Assembly: GCA_035308025.1 (NCBI GenBank) | Contig: DATGHL010000027.1 | Location: forward strand, 1 to 64,000 | Origin: Candidatus Binataceae bacterium | Lineage (GTDB): Bacteria; Desulfobacterota; Binatia; Binatales; Binataceae | DNA: 64,000 bases | Direction of reading: 5' to 3' | Part shown: piece after piece, positions 44,824-53,090 of the stretch | Numbering within the stretch: the first letter of the stretch is position 1 | Layout: the number at the start of each line of letters is the position of its first letter | The notes under the pieces: generated by a model | What the model was told of the DNA's origin: nothing | Database searches by the model: none | The model's input: the letters and a program-made list of their open reading frames with translations, nothing else | Translations under genes and position numbers: made by a program

Positions 44824-45696
44824 ATGGCGATCAACGTTTCACGGGAAAAGTTGCTGTTTTATGCAGCCGCCGGCGGGTTGGGCGGGCTGGGCGCGTGGGG
44901 CGCCGCGGAGCCCTTTCTCGGCATCCATAATGTGTACGCCCGCGACCTCGTGCTGGGTGGACTGATCGGGCTGTTTATCGCGGCCTTTCTCGCTTCGATT
45001 GAGGCGCTGAGCGTCGGGCAGTTCCGGCAGGCAATGCGCGGCGCGCAGTTCGGAATCATTATCGGCGCGCTCGGCGGCGGGCTTGGCCTGCTGATCGCGG
45101 AAGTGGCCTTCGATCTGTTTCACGGGCTGGTCGGGCGCGTCGTGGGCTGGGCGGTGCTGGGGCTGATCGTCGGGCTGGGGGTCGGCGGCGCGACGCGCTC
45201 GAGTGATCGGCGGCGCAACGGCGCGCTTGGCGGACTGCTGGGCGGGGCGATCGGCGGGCTGTGCTATGAAGAGGTCACGGCGGCGCTGCCGCAGACGCTC
45301 GGGCGGATGATCGCGATCATCGTGCTGGGCGCGCTAATCGGCTTTTTCATCGGCCTGGTCGGGGAGATCCTCAAGCGCGCGTGGCTGATGGTCGTGCGCA
45401 GCCAGAGCCGCAATGCGCTCGAGGGGCGCGAGTATCCGCTGCTCAAGGCGGTGACGGTTATCGGACGCGCCGAAGAGAGCGACATTGGGCTGTTCGGCGA
45501 TCAGGCGGTGCGGGCTCATCATGCGGTTATCCGGCACGAAGGTCGCAGCTTCTACGTCAGCGCGACGGGCGGCGGGCAGGTGCTGGTGAATCGTGCGCCG
45601 GTCGGCGGGCGCTGCGAGCTCAAGAGCGGTGATCGCGTCGAGATCGGGGGAACATTGTTCTTGTTCCGCGAGCGCACGCAGGCCGCGCGCGGTTGA
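44824..45696 (+). CDS. Membrane protein with C-terminal FHA domain
   Basis: 290 residues. Five to six Gly-rich membrane helices (to about residue 185; VLGGLIGLFIAAFLASIEA, GIIIGALGGGLGLLIAEVA and others) are followed by a cytoplasmic FHA domain (about 200-285) with VTVIGRAEESDIGLFGD, RAHHAVIRHEG and LVNRAPVGG. The central His of the FHA signature is kept though the usual Ser-Arg pair reads Arg-Ala. It could recruit a phosphorylated partner of the island to the membrane. Confidence 0.9.
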   Translation: MAINVSREKLLFYAAAGGLGGLGAWGAAEPFLGIHNVYARDLVLGGLIGLFIAAFLASIEALSVGQFRQAMRGAQFGIIIGALGGGLGLLIAEVAFDLFHGLVGRVVGWAVLGLIVGLGVGGATRSSDRRRNGALGGLLGGAIGGLCYEEVTAALPQTLGRMIAIIVLGALIGFFIGLVGEILKRAWLMVVRSQSRNALEGREYPLLKAVTVIGRAEESDIGLFGDQAVRAHHAVIRHEGRSFYVSATGGGQVLVNRAPVGGRCELKSGDRVEIGGTLFLFRERTQAARG

Positions 45697-45706
45697 GCAT
45701 CGGGAC

Positions 45707-46465
45707 GTGCGGGCGCGGTGGCTCGGCGCGATCCTGCGGCTAAGCGCCGCGCTGTGCGTAATCGCCGCGGGATGCGCGTCGAATCAGGCGGCGAGTCCGC
45801 TCGCGGCAAACTCGGTGGAGAGCGTCCAGTACTTTCCGTTTCAGGTAAAGGGTTACGAGAATACGTATCCGAAGCGGCAGGTCGCGGTCGTGGCGGTGGT
45901 AGACGCGCGCGACTTCAAGGACGCCGGCGCGGGCGGCCACGAGCCTTTCGAGGGGCACCCGGCGATCGGGACGGTCTTCGCCGCGGATGGGCAGGTCGCG
46001 CAGCGGCTCTATGGGCCGGCGCTCGGCGATCTGTTCGCGGGGGCGATCGCGCAAGCGGGACAGGAGGCCGGGATGAGCGCGACGGTCTCGCCGACGCCGC
46101 TCAAGGCGGAGCTTGCGGCGCGCAAGGCCGACTACGTGATCAGCGCGAGGGTAAAGCGCTGCTGGGTCACAAAGCATCGCGGGCCGGACGGCTGGGCGGG
46201 CCCGTCGTGGCGCACGGAGGCGGTCGTCGCGCTCAGCGTCACGATCTACAAGCCGCCGTTCGAGGTGGCCTTCTGGCAGGGCGACAGCGCGTCGAGGTAT
46301 GACGATCCGCCGGTGGGCGGCGGGGCCGGCGGGGACGAGACCGGGATTTACGATCAGCCGGGCGAAGTGCTGTCGGTGGCCCTGACGCGCGCGGTCGCCG
46401 GGCTGTTTCGACAAGACGATCTGCGCACGCTGATCGCGCAGGATCCGATAAAACCAAAATTCTGA
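45707..46465 (+). CDS. Hypothetical lipoprotein
   Basis: 252 residues from a GTG at 45707, 10 bases after the FHA gene stop. The GTG start gives a compact lipoprotein signal (RARWLGAILRLSAALCVIAAG, then Cys). After it, VQYFPFQVKGYENTYPKRQVAVV and two to three alpha/beta segments resemble YajG-like or other envelope lipoproteins, but I cannot name the family. A Gly-rich loop (about 200-212) lies near the end. Likely the last gene of the signalling island. Confidence 0.75.
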   Translation: MRARWLGAILRLSAALCVIAAGCASNQAASPLAANSVESVQYFPFQVKGYENTYPKRQVAVVAVVDARDFKDAGAGGHEPFEGHPAIGTVFAADGQVAQRLYGPALGDLFAGAIAQAGQEAGMSATVSPTPLKAELAARKADYVISARVKRCWVTKHRGPDGWAGPSWRTEAVVALSVTIYKPPFEVAFWQGDSASRYDDPPVGGGAGGDETGIYDQPGEVLSVALTRAVAGLFRQDDLRTLIAQDPIKPKF

Positions 46466-46480
46466 ACGCAGCCGGCAGAC

Positions 46481-46503
46481 TTCCTTCGGCTTCGCTCAGG
46501 ACA
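46481..46503. repeat. Dispersed intergenic repeat (CTTCGGCTTCGCTCAGGA type)
   Basis: TTCCTTCGGCTTCGCTCAGG followed by ACA, related to 44224-44258. It is bracketed by GCAGCC (46469-46474) and GGCTGC (46504-46509), so the RNA could fold into a hairpin after the lipoprotein gene. Confidence 0.5.
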
Positions 46504-46629
46504 GGCTGCCTGCTCGCGGCGCTTTCGGCTTCGCCAGTGGTGCATTAAATTTGCGAGCGGTCGGCTTTCGCGACTTTCGCCGGTCGCATAGCCTTAAGTT
46601 ATCCCCAAACTTGCTTGCCGGATCTGTCG

Positions 46630-48132
46630 ATGAATGCTGAACCCATGCCCGCGCCGCGCGATGTTCCCTGTATCCTGACGATCTTTGGCGGGGCCGGCGA
46701 CTTGAGTCACAAGAAGCTGCTGCCAGCGCTCTACAATCTATCGCTCGAAGGGGGTTTGCCGGAGCATTTTACGATCGTGGGCTTCTCGATGGAGAAGCTG
46801 GACGACGAGAGCTATCGCAAGTTTGCCAACGACGGGATTCAGCACTTTTCACGCCAGCCCTTGACCGACGAGGGCTGGAAACGCTTCGCGCCGATGCTGC
46901 ATTTCGTCTCGGGCGGCTTCGACGACGCGGCCGCCTATGCGCGGTTAAAGGAGCGGCTCGGGCAGCTCGACGGTGAACACGGCACGGCCGGCAACCGGAT
47001 TTTCTATTTTGCGGTGCCGCCGCAATTTATCGATACCTGCTCGACGGGGTTGACCGCCGCCGGGCTGACGAAGCCGACGGAGGGGGATCATTCGTTTACG
47101 CGGGTGGTGATCGAGAAGCCGATCGGGCACGACCTCGCCAGCGCGCGCGAAATCAACAACCGGCTCGCCCGCCACTTCACCGAGAACCAGATCTTCCGCA
47201 TCGACCATTACCTCGGCAAGGAGACGGTCGAAAACCTGATGGTGCTGCGCTTCGCCAACGCGATCTTCGAGCCGGTCTGGACTTCACGCTTTATCGATCA
47301 CGTGCAGATAACGGTGGCCGAAGACGAGGGCGTCGGTACGCGCGCCGATTATTACGATCACGCGGGCGCGCTGCGCGACATGGTGCAGAGCCATATTCTG
47401 CAGGTGCTGTGCATGATCGCGATGGAGCCGCCGCGGTCGACGGCGCCCGACACCGTGCGCGACGCCAAGCTCGACGTCATCCGCTCGCTGCGGCCGTTTG
47501 ACGCCGCGGACGTCGATCGCTGGATCGTGCGGGCACAATATGACGAGGGTCTGGTCGGGGGTGAGAAGGTGAAAGGCTACCTGGAGGAGGAGCATATCCC
47601 GCCGGACTCGACGACCGAGACTTTCGTCGCGCTTAAGTGTTACGTCGAGAATTGGCGCTGGGCGGGCGTCCCGTTCTATATCCGCACCGGCAAGCGGCTG
47701 CCCAAGCGGAGCAGCGAGATCGCGGTTTGTTTCAAAGGCGTGCCGCGCATCCTGTACAATGCCCGGCCCGCACCGCCGCTGGCGTCTAACGTGCTGTCAC
47801 TGCGGATCCAGCCTGACCAGGGGCTTTCGCTCAACATTATCTCGAAATTACCGGGGGCGGCGCTGCGGCTGGCGCCGGTCAAGGTGGATTTTCACTACGC
47901 GACGACCACGCCTGAGGCTTACGAGACGCTCCTGCGCGACGTGATTATCGGCGATCAGACGCTCTTCATGCGGCGGGACACGGTCGAAGCAGCCTGGAGC
48001 TTTATTCAGAATATACTTGACGCCTGGAAGAACTCGGCGGTGCCCTTGGCGCGCTATGCGGCGGGCTCGTGGGGGCCGACGGAGGCGGCGCTGATGATCG
48101 CGCAGGATGGCCGGGCGTGGCGCACGCTCTGA
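46630..48132 (+). CDS. zwf: Glucose-6-phosphate 1-dehydrogenase
   Basis: 500 residues from the ATG at 46630 (TTG 46615 also possible). Oxidises glucose 6-phosphate to 6-phosphogluconolactone with NADP. The nucleotide-binding FGGAGDLSHKKLLPALYNL, the substrate motif RIDHYLGKE with its catalytic His, and IEKPIGHDL are all present; full family length. It heads a zwf-glk-aldolase cluster. No pgl or gnd is adjacent, so the next steps are encoded elsewhere. Confidence 0.96.
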   Translation: MNAEPMPAPRDVPCILTIFGGAGDLSHKKLLPALYNLSLEGGLPEHFTIVGFSMEKLDDESYRKFANDGIQHFSRQPLTDEGWKRFAPMLHFVSGGFDDAAAYARLKERLGQLDGEHGTAGNRIFYFAVPPQFIDTCSTGLTAAGLTKPTEGDHSFTRVVIEKPIGHDLASAREINNRLARHFTENQIFRIDHYLGKETVENLMVLRFANAIFEPVWTSRFIDHVQITVAEDEGVGTRADYYDHAGALRDMVQSHILQVLCMIAMEPPRSTAPDTVRDAKLDVIRSLRPFDAADVDRWIVRAQYDEGLVGGEKVKGYLEEEHIPPDSTTETFVALKCYVENWRWAGVPFYIRTGKRLPKRSSEIAVCFKGVPRILYNARPAPPLASNVLSLRIQPDQGLSLNIISKLPGAALRLAPVKVDFHYATTTPEAYETLLRDVIIGDQTLFMRRDTVEAAWSFIQNILDAWKNSAVPLARYAAGSWGPTEAALMIAQDGRAWRTL

Positions 48133-48156
48133 GATTATTGTCGGCCAAATAGCACT

Positions 48157-49146
48157 ATGACCGCATCGACGATTCTCGCCGGCGACGTGGGCGGGACGAA
48201 AATCCATCTCGGGCTCTACCGCGCCGACGGCGGCGCGCTCGCGATGCTCGCCGATCGTCAATTCCGGACGCGTGAATGGGCGAGTCTGGAAGCGCCGCTG
48301 ACGACTTTTCTCCAGGGTCGAGGCAAGATCGACGCGGCCTGCTTCGGGATTCCGGCCGCAGTGATCGACGGCGTTGGGCGGCCGGTGAATATCCCATGGG
48401 CGATGAGCGAAGCGTCGATTGCACAGCTTCTCGCCGGGACGCCGACGCGGCTGCTGAACGATCTCGAAGCGACGGCATGGGGCACCCTGCGTCTGGAGGC
48501 CGGCGAGCTTGCGACGCTGCAGAGCGGCCGTTCGCCGAGTCGATCGGCGAACGTCGTGGTGATTGCCGCGGGCACCGGACTCGGCGAGGCCGGGATGGTC
48601 CGCACGAGCGCGGGCTGGCATGTAATCGCGTCGGAAGGCGGCCACGCTGACTTCGCGCCGCGCGGCGGGGAGCAGGAGCTGCTACTGAAGTTTCTCGAGC
48701 AGGAATTCGGCCATGTGAGTTTCGAGCGGCTGGTCTCGGGTCCGGGGCTGCATAATATCTACCGTTTTCTGCTGTCGCGCGGCGGCGAGCCCGAGCCGGA
48801 GTGGCTGGCGACGCGGATGCGTGCCGAGGATCCGTCCGCGGTAATCGGCGAGGCGGGCATCAAAGATCAGGAGCCGCGATGCGTTCGCGCGCTCGAGATC
48901 TTCGCCGCGATCTATGGCGCCGAGGCGGCTCATCTGGCATTGAAATACCTCGCACTGGGAGGCGTTTACGTCTGCGGCGGAATCGCGCCGAAGATTCTCC
49001 CGATCCTGCGCGGCGGCGGCTTTATCCGCGCGTTCCTCGACAAGGGGCGGCTGCGGTCGACGCTCGAACAAATTCCGGTGCGGGTCTCCTTGAATGAGAA
49101 TACTGCGTTGATCGGCGCCGCGCACTTTGCCGCCGGGATGGTGTGA
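48157..49146 (+). CDS. glk: Glucokinase
   Basis: 329 residues. ROK-unrelated bacterial glucokinase family (PF02685) that phosphorylates glucose with ATP. GDVGGTK (9-15) binds phosphate, LNDLEATAWG holds the catalytic Asp, AAGTGLGEAG and SEGGHADFAPR are further family blocks, and GGVYVCGGIAPK closes the domain. It starts 24 bases after zwf, so glucose is fed directly to the dehydrogenase. Confidence 0.94.
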   Translation: MTASTILAGDVGGTKIHLGLYRADGGALAMLADRQFRTREWASLEAPLTTFLQGRGKIDAACFGIPAAVIDGVGRPVNIPWAMSEASIAQLLAGTPTRLLNDLEATAWGTLRLEAGELATLQSGRSPSRSANVVVIAAGTGLGEAGMVRTSAGWHVIASEGGHADFAPRGGEQELLLKFLEQEFGHVSFERLVSGPGLHNIYRFLLSRGGEPEPEWLATRMRAEDPSAVIGEAGIKDQEPRCVRALEIFAAIYGAEAAHLALKYLALGGVYVCGGIAPKILPILRGGGFIRAFLDKGRLRSTLEQIPVRVSLNENTALIGAAHFAAGMV

Positions 49147-49258
49147 GCAGTGAAATCTGATTAGTAAAAAAAGACTGGGTAGCGAAAAGTGGAATAGTCA
49201 TTCAACCGAGGCCGGGATCAACCTATCTCTATCGGAACTACCGGGAGTTGAGATTTCT

Positions 49259-50176
49259 ATGTCAAGCGCACGCGTGAAAGAAATTCTGAGTTACTATGAC
49301 TCCGAAAACGCCGGGGTGCGCGCGAACCTGGCGCGGATGCTGAATCATGGCAAGCTCGCCGGCAGCGGACGGCTGGTGATTCTGCCGGTCGATCAGGGTT
49401 TCGAGCACGGGCCGGCGCGGAGTTTCGCGCCGAATCCGCCCGCCTATAATCCGCTCTATCATTTCGAGTTGGCGATCGCAGCCGGCTGCAATGCGTACGC
49501 GGCGCCCCTGGGCTTCCTCGAAGCCGGCGCCACGCAGTTCGCCGGCGAGATTCCGCTGATTCTCAAGCTCAATAATCATGATCTGCTGCTCGACGAGCGT
49601 GATCCAATTTCCGCCGTCACCGGCAGCGTGCGCGACGCGCTGCGGCTCGGATGCGCTGCAGTCGGCTTCACGATCTACCCGGGTTCGGCGGTCCGCCGCG
49701 AGATGTACCAGCAGCTTCAGGGGATCGCCGAGGAGGCCAAGGCCCACGGGCTCGCCGTGGTGGTGTGGTCGTATCCGCGCGGTTCGGGACTCAGCAAGGA
49801 GGGCGAGACCGCGCTCGATGTCGTCGCCTACGCCGCGCAGATCGCGGCACAGCTCGGCGCGAACATTATCAAGGTCAAGATGCCGAGCGCGCGTCTCGAA
49901 GTGGCCGAAGCTAAAAAAGTCTATGAGGCTGCGCACATCCCGCTCGAGCCAATGGCGGAACGCGTGCGTCACGTCGTGCAGAGCTGCTTCGACGGCCGGC
50001 GCATCGTGATTTTTTCCGGCGGCGCGCGCGAGACCGACGAGGCTTTGCTCCAGGAGGTCACGGCGATCCACGCGGGCGGCGGCTTCGGCTCGATCATCGG
50101 GCGCAACTCCTTCCAGCGGCCTAAAGCGCAGGCGATCACATTGCTGCGCCGGATCATGGAGATCTACGCGACTTAA
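49259..50176 (+). CDS. fbaB: Class I fructose-bisphosphate aldolase, FbaB/DhnA type
   Basis: 305 residues. Schiff-base aldolase of the archaeal/DhnA type, which cleaves fructose 1,6-bisphosphate. LPVDQGFEHGPARSF, VVVWSYPRG, NIIKVKMPS (with the Schiff-base lysine) and the phosphate-binding IFSGGARE and GGFGSIIGRN are visible. About 110 bases separate it from glk; those bases are rather AT-rich and could hold a separate promoter. Convergent with the following gene. Confidence 0.93.
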   Translation: MSSARVKEILSYYDSENAGVRANLARMLNHGKLAGSGRLVILPVDQGFEHGPARSFAPNPPAYNPLYHFELAIAAGCNAYAAPLGFLEAGATQFAGEIPLILKLNNHDLLLDERDPISAVTGSVRDALRLGCAAVGFTIYPGSAVRREMYQQLQGIAEEAKAHGLAVVVWSYPRGSGLSKEGETALDVVAYAAQIAAQLGANIIKVKMPSARLEVAEAKKVYEAAHIPLEPMAERVRHVVQSCFDGRRIVIFSGGARETDEALLQEVTAIHAGGGFGSIIGRNSFQRPKAQAITLLRRIMEIYAT

Positions 50177-50206
50177 GCGAAATTGCGAGAATCACGCCAA
50201 AATTAG

Positions 50207-51061
50207 CTAAGGAGTTCGTCTATCAGATGCTTCATCCGTTCGCGTCCAGATTTCCTGAAAGTCTTGAAGGCACTTTTGCAAGGGTGCGTCCAAGGTCGAT
50301 AATTTGAAATGGTCCTTTTGTAGATCGAGTACGTTGATAATCAGGTTATGGGCCGTGATTAGGGCGGTACTTGCGTCCTTCCTTTGGGCGCCCGAGTCGA
50401 AGCTGATAAGCGAGCCGCCTTCCTTTTCCGTGAGTCTTTTGAGAACAGCCGCTACGGTGCTGTGTGCTCGTTGCGTGGGAAGATAATACGCCTCAACAAT
50501 TCGATCGCCCGTCGGACCAGTGGCTCGGGCCATGGAGACGAAATCCAGCTTGCTCCAAGTGTAATTAGGCCGCTTCGTTCCGCACTTTTTGCAATCCGTG
50601 ACCATGAAGCGTGGGAGAGCCGCGTCCCGCCGGGATTTCAAATCCGTCAATTTCGCGTTATCCAGTGTTCCTTCAGGGAATACTTTCTCAATTGCTTGCG
50701 CCAGTCTGTATTGGTCAACCCAGTGGAAGTCTAAAAAATTGTCGATCTCAGCTGGATGGATACACAGGTAGCGAGCCGTCACCAAGCGCTCGTACATCCC
50801 TCGGAGCAACTTTGTCGCGCCGACACCGTAGCCGTTTGCGCAGAGTAAGAGCACCTCCATAAAATCCTCGACACACAATCTTCCGAGGTAAAAAATTATC
50901 ACGTCGATCCGACATTTCGCCGTCTCCTTACGAACAAACGCAATCTCTAAGGCTGCTTTTAAACTGCTGAAGCGCTCTAGAAAAGGCCGATGGGTTTCCG
51001 CAAAATATGCTTGCTCAGTAGCACTACCGAAGGAGAAGTTTGGAGCATCGCTCATGGTCAT
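50207..51061 (-). CDS. DUF5677-like hypothetical protein
   Basis: 284 residues, mostly helical. The block LLCANGYGVGATKLLRGMYERLVTA followed by RYLCIHP resembles DUF5677, a family found in genomic islands and sometimes beside defence genes. A short CKKC motif lies near the middle (about 157-160). Base composition is clearly lower in GC than in the enzyme genes on both sides, and it stands alone between convergent and divergent neighbours, which suggests transfer. Function unknown. Confidence 0.7.
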   Translation of the reverse strand: MTMSDAPNFSFGSATEQAYFAETHRPFLERFSSLKAALEIAFVRKETAKCRIDVIIFYLGRLCVEDFMEVLLLCANGYGVGATKLLRGMYERLVTARYLCIHPAEIDNFLDFHWVDQYRLAQAIEKVFPEGTLDNAKLTDLKSRRDAALPRFMVTDCKKCGTKRPNYTWSKLDFVSMARATGPTGDRIVEAYYLPTQRAHSTVAAVLKRLTEKEGGSLISFDSGAQRKDASTALITAHNLIINVLDLQKDHFKLSTLDAPLQKCLQDFQEIWTRTDEASDRRTP

Positions 51062-51090
51062 TTAGACCCCGCGCTTTTGAATCTAGTGTT

Positions 51091-51096
51091 ATTATA
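51091..51096 (-). promoter_or_regulatory. Candidate -10 element of the DUF5677-like gene
   Basis: A perfect TATAAT on the minus strand, 30 bases upstream of the ATG at 51061. No good -35 hexamer is at the standard distance (TTGTGT is 15 bases upstream). Confidence 0.4.
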
Positions 51097-51229
51097 GGAG
51101 TGCGAGCGAGCACACAAAAATAGGGCAATCTCTGACAAGCGAGTTTTCCACCAAGGCTCATCTGCGGTATGCAAGTCTGACGCGCCGGACCAGATCGGCG
51201 TGACGTTCAGTGAGGGGAAGGGAAACACC

Positions 51230-52030
51230 ATGCGTTACGACGAATACCAGTTTTTGCTGTTCGAGCGGCATCCCGACGGCGTCCTGCTCGTCACGATCAA
51301 CCGTCCCGAAGTGCTCAATGCGACCAATCGGCGCCTGCACTGGGAGCTCAGCCGGGTCTGGCGCGATATCGATGATGATCCGGAAACCAATGTCGTGATC
51401 GTCACCGGCAAAGGCCGCGCATTTTCGGCGGGCGGCGATCTCGACATGATCGACGAGCTGAAAGGCAGCCATGCGAATATCGCGGCGACGATGCGCGAGG
51501 CCAGCGATATCGTTTACAACATGATCGATTGCAGCAAGCCGATCATTTCCGCGATCAACGGGGTCGCGGTCGGCGCCGGGCTCGCGGTCGCCTTCATGGC
51601 GGACATCCCGATCGCCGCGGAGAATATGCGGATCACCGACGGCCATCTGCGGCTCGGCGTCGCCGCAGGCGATCACGCCGTGATCATCTGGCCGCTGCTG
51701 TGCGGCATGGCGAAGGCGAAGTATTACCTGATGACCGCGGAGTTTATCGACGGCAAAGAGGCCGAACGGATCGGCCTGGTGGCGCTGTGCGTGCCCCTCG
51801 AGCAGTTGATGGAGCGGGCGTTCAAGGTTGCGAACCAACTGGCGCGCGGGCCGCAGCAGGCGGCGCGCTTCACCAAGCGCGCGCTCAACGGCTGGCTCAA
51901 GATGTTCGCGCCGGCCTTCGAGGCGTCGCTGGCGATGGAGATGATTGGCTTCTTCAGCGCCGACCTCGAAGAGGGCGTCGCGGCGCTGAAGGAGAAACGG
52001 CCGCCGATCTTTCCCCACTTGAAGAAGTAA
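51230..52030 (+). CDS. Enoyl-CoA hydratase/isomerase family protein
   Basis: 266 residues. The ATG at 51230 follows AGGGGAAGGG by 8 bases. Crotonase fold with VTGKGRAFSAGGDLDMI (first oxyanion hole) and AINGVAVGAGLAVAFMADIPIA (second). The acidic residue positions of a classical hydratase are not obvious, since the second site reads LGVAAGDHAVI, so another crotonase reaction is possible. Its TAA overlaps the ATG of the dehydrogenase gene (TAATG). Confidence 0.9.
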   Translation: MRYDEYQFLLFERHPDGVLLVTINRPEVLNATNRRLHWELSRVWRDIDDDPETNVVIVTGKGRAFSAGGDLDMIDELKGSHANIAATMREASDIVYNMIDCSKPIISAINGVAVGAGLAVAFMADIPIAAENMRITDGHLRLGVAAGDHAVIIWPLLCGMAKAKYYLMTAEFIDGKEAERIGLVALCVPLEQLMERAFKVANQLARGPQQAARFTKRALNGWLKMFAPAFEASLAMEMIGFFSADLEEGVAALKEKRPPIFPHLKK

Positions 52031-53049
52031 TGCGGGCGGCGGTCTTCAGGGCGCCCGGCGCGCCGCTCGAAATCGCGTCGGCGCCCGATCCGGTCGCGGG
52101 CGCCGGCGAGGTCATCGTGCGGGTCAAAAACTGCGGCGTCTGCGGGTCCGATCTGCACGCCGCAGGCTCGCAAAAGCTCAAGCTGCCGGCGGGCACGATC
52201 ATGGGCCACGAGTTTGCCGGCGTGATCGATGAAGTCGGCGCGGGCGTGACCGGATTCAGCGCGGGCGACGCCGTTGCCGGGATGTCCATGGTCGCGTGCG
52301 GGGGGTGCGCGATGTGCCGGTCGGGCGCTGCGGTGCGCTGCCTCGCCGCGAAGCCGCTCGGGTTCGGCGAGGTTGCCGGCGCCTTCGCTGAGCTGGTCAA
52401 GACCCGGCCCGGCAGCCTCTACAAGGTACCGGCCACAATCAGCTTCCGCGCCGCGGCGACGGTCGAGCCGCTGGTGGTTGGACTGCACGGACTGCGGCGC
52501 GCGCGTTTTCAGGCGGGCGACAGTGCACTCATTATGGGCGGCGGAACAATCGGACTGGTGACGCTGTTGTGGGCGCGCTTCGCCGGCGCCGGCGCGATCG
52601 TGGTCTCGGAAGTCCTGCTGCCGCGGCGCGATCTCGCGCTCAAGCTGGGCGCCGACGGCGCCGTCGATCCGCGGATGCGCAATCCCGCCGCCGAGATGGT
52701 CCGCTTGAGCGGTGCGCCGCCCGACGTGGTCTTCGAGTGCATCGGCGCGCCGGGGACGCTCGCACAGGCGATCGATTATGCGGCGCGCGGCGGGCGGGTT
52801 GCGGTGCTGGGCGCCTCGATGGAGGATGACGGCTTTGCGCCGGGCGCGGCGATGAGCCGAGAGTTGGAGATCTATTTCAGCCTCGGGCTGGAGGTCGGCG
52901 AGGTCGAGACCACGATCGCGGCGCTGGCGGCCGGACGGATTGCGAGCGAAGCCATGATCACCCATACAGTGGCGCTCGAGGAGCTGCCGCGCGCCTTTGC
53001 CGCGATGGCCGAGTCGGGTCTGCCGGGAAAACTGATGCTAGAATTTTGA
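52030..53049 (+). CDS. Zinc-dependent medium-chain alcohol dehydrogenase
   Basis: 339 residues. GroES-like domain with catalytic zinc ligands in NCGVCGSD and GHEFAG, and a structural zinc loop ACGGCAMCRSGAAVRC. Rossmann domain with GGGTIG. Its start overlaps the stop of the crotonase gene by 1 base, so the two are coupled and probably act on the same carbon chain (hydroxyacyl or alcohol intermediate). Confidence 0.93.
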   Translation: MRAAVFRAPGAPLEIASAPDPVAGAGEVIVRVKNCGVCGSDLHAAGSQKLKLPAGTIMGHEFAGVIDEVGAGVTGFSAGDAVAGMSMVACGGCAMCRSGAAVRCLAAKPLGFGEVAGAFAELVKTRPGSLYKVPATISFRAAATVEPLVVGLHGLRRARFQAGDSALIMGGGTIGLVTLLWARFAGAGAIVVSEVLLPRRDLALKLGADGAVDPRMRNPAAEMVRLSGAPPDVVFECIGAPGTLAQAIDYAARGGRVAVLGASMEDDGFAPGAAMSRELEIYFSLGLEVGEVETTIAALAAGRIASEAMITHTVALEELPRAFAAMAESGLPGKLMLEF

Positions 53050-53090
53050 GGCAGCCCGCCGCCGCCCTTGCCAATAGAACTTCCTAATCA

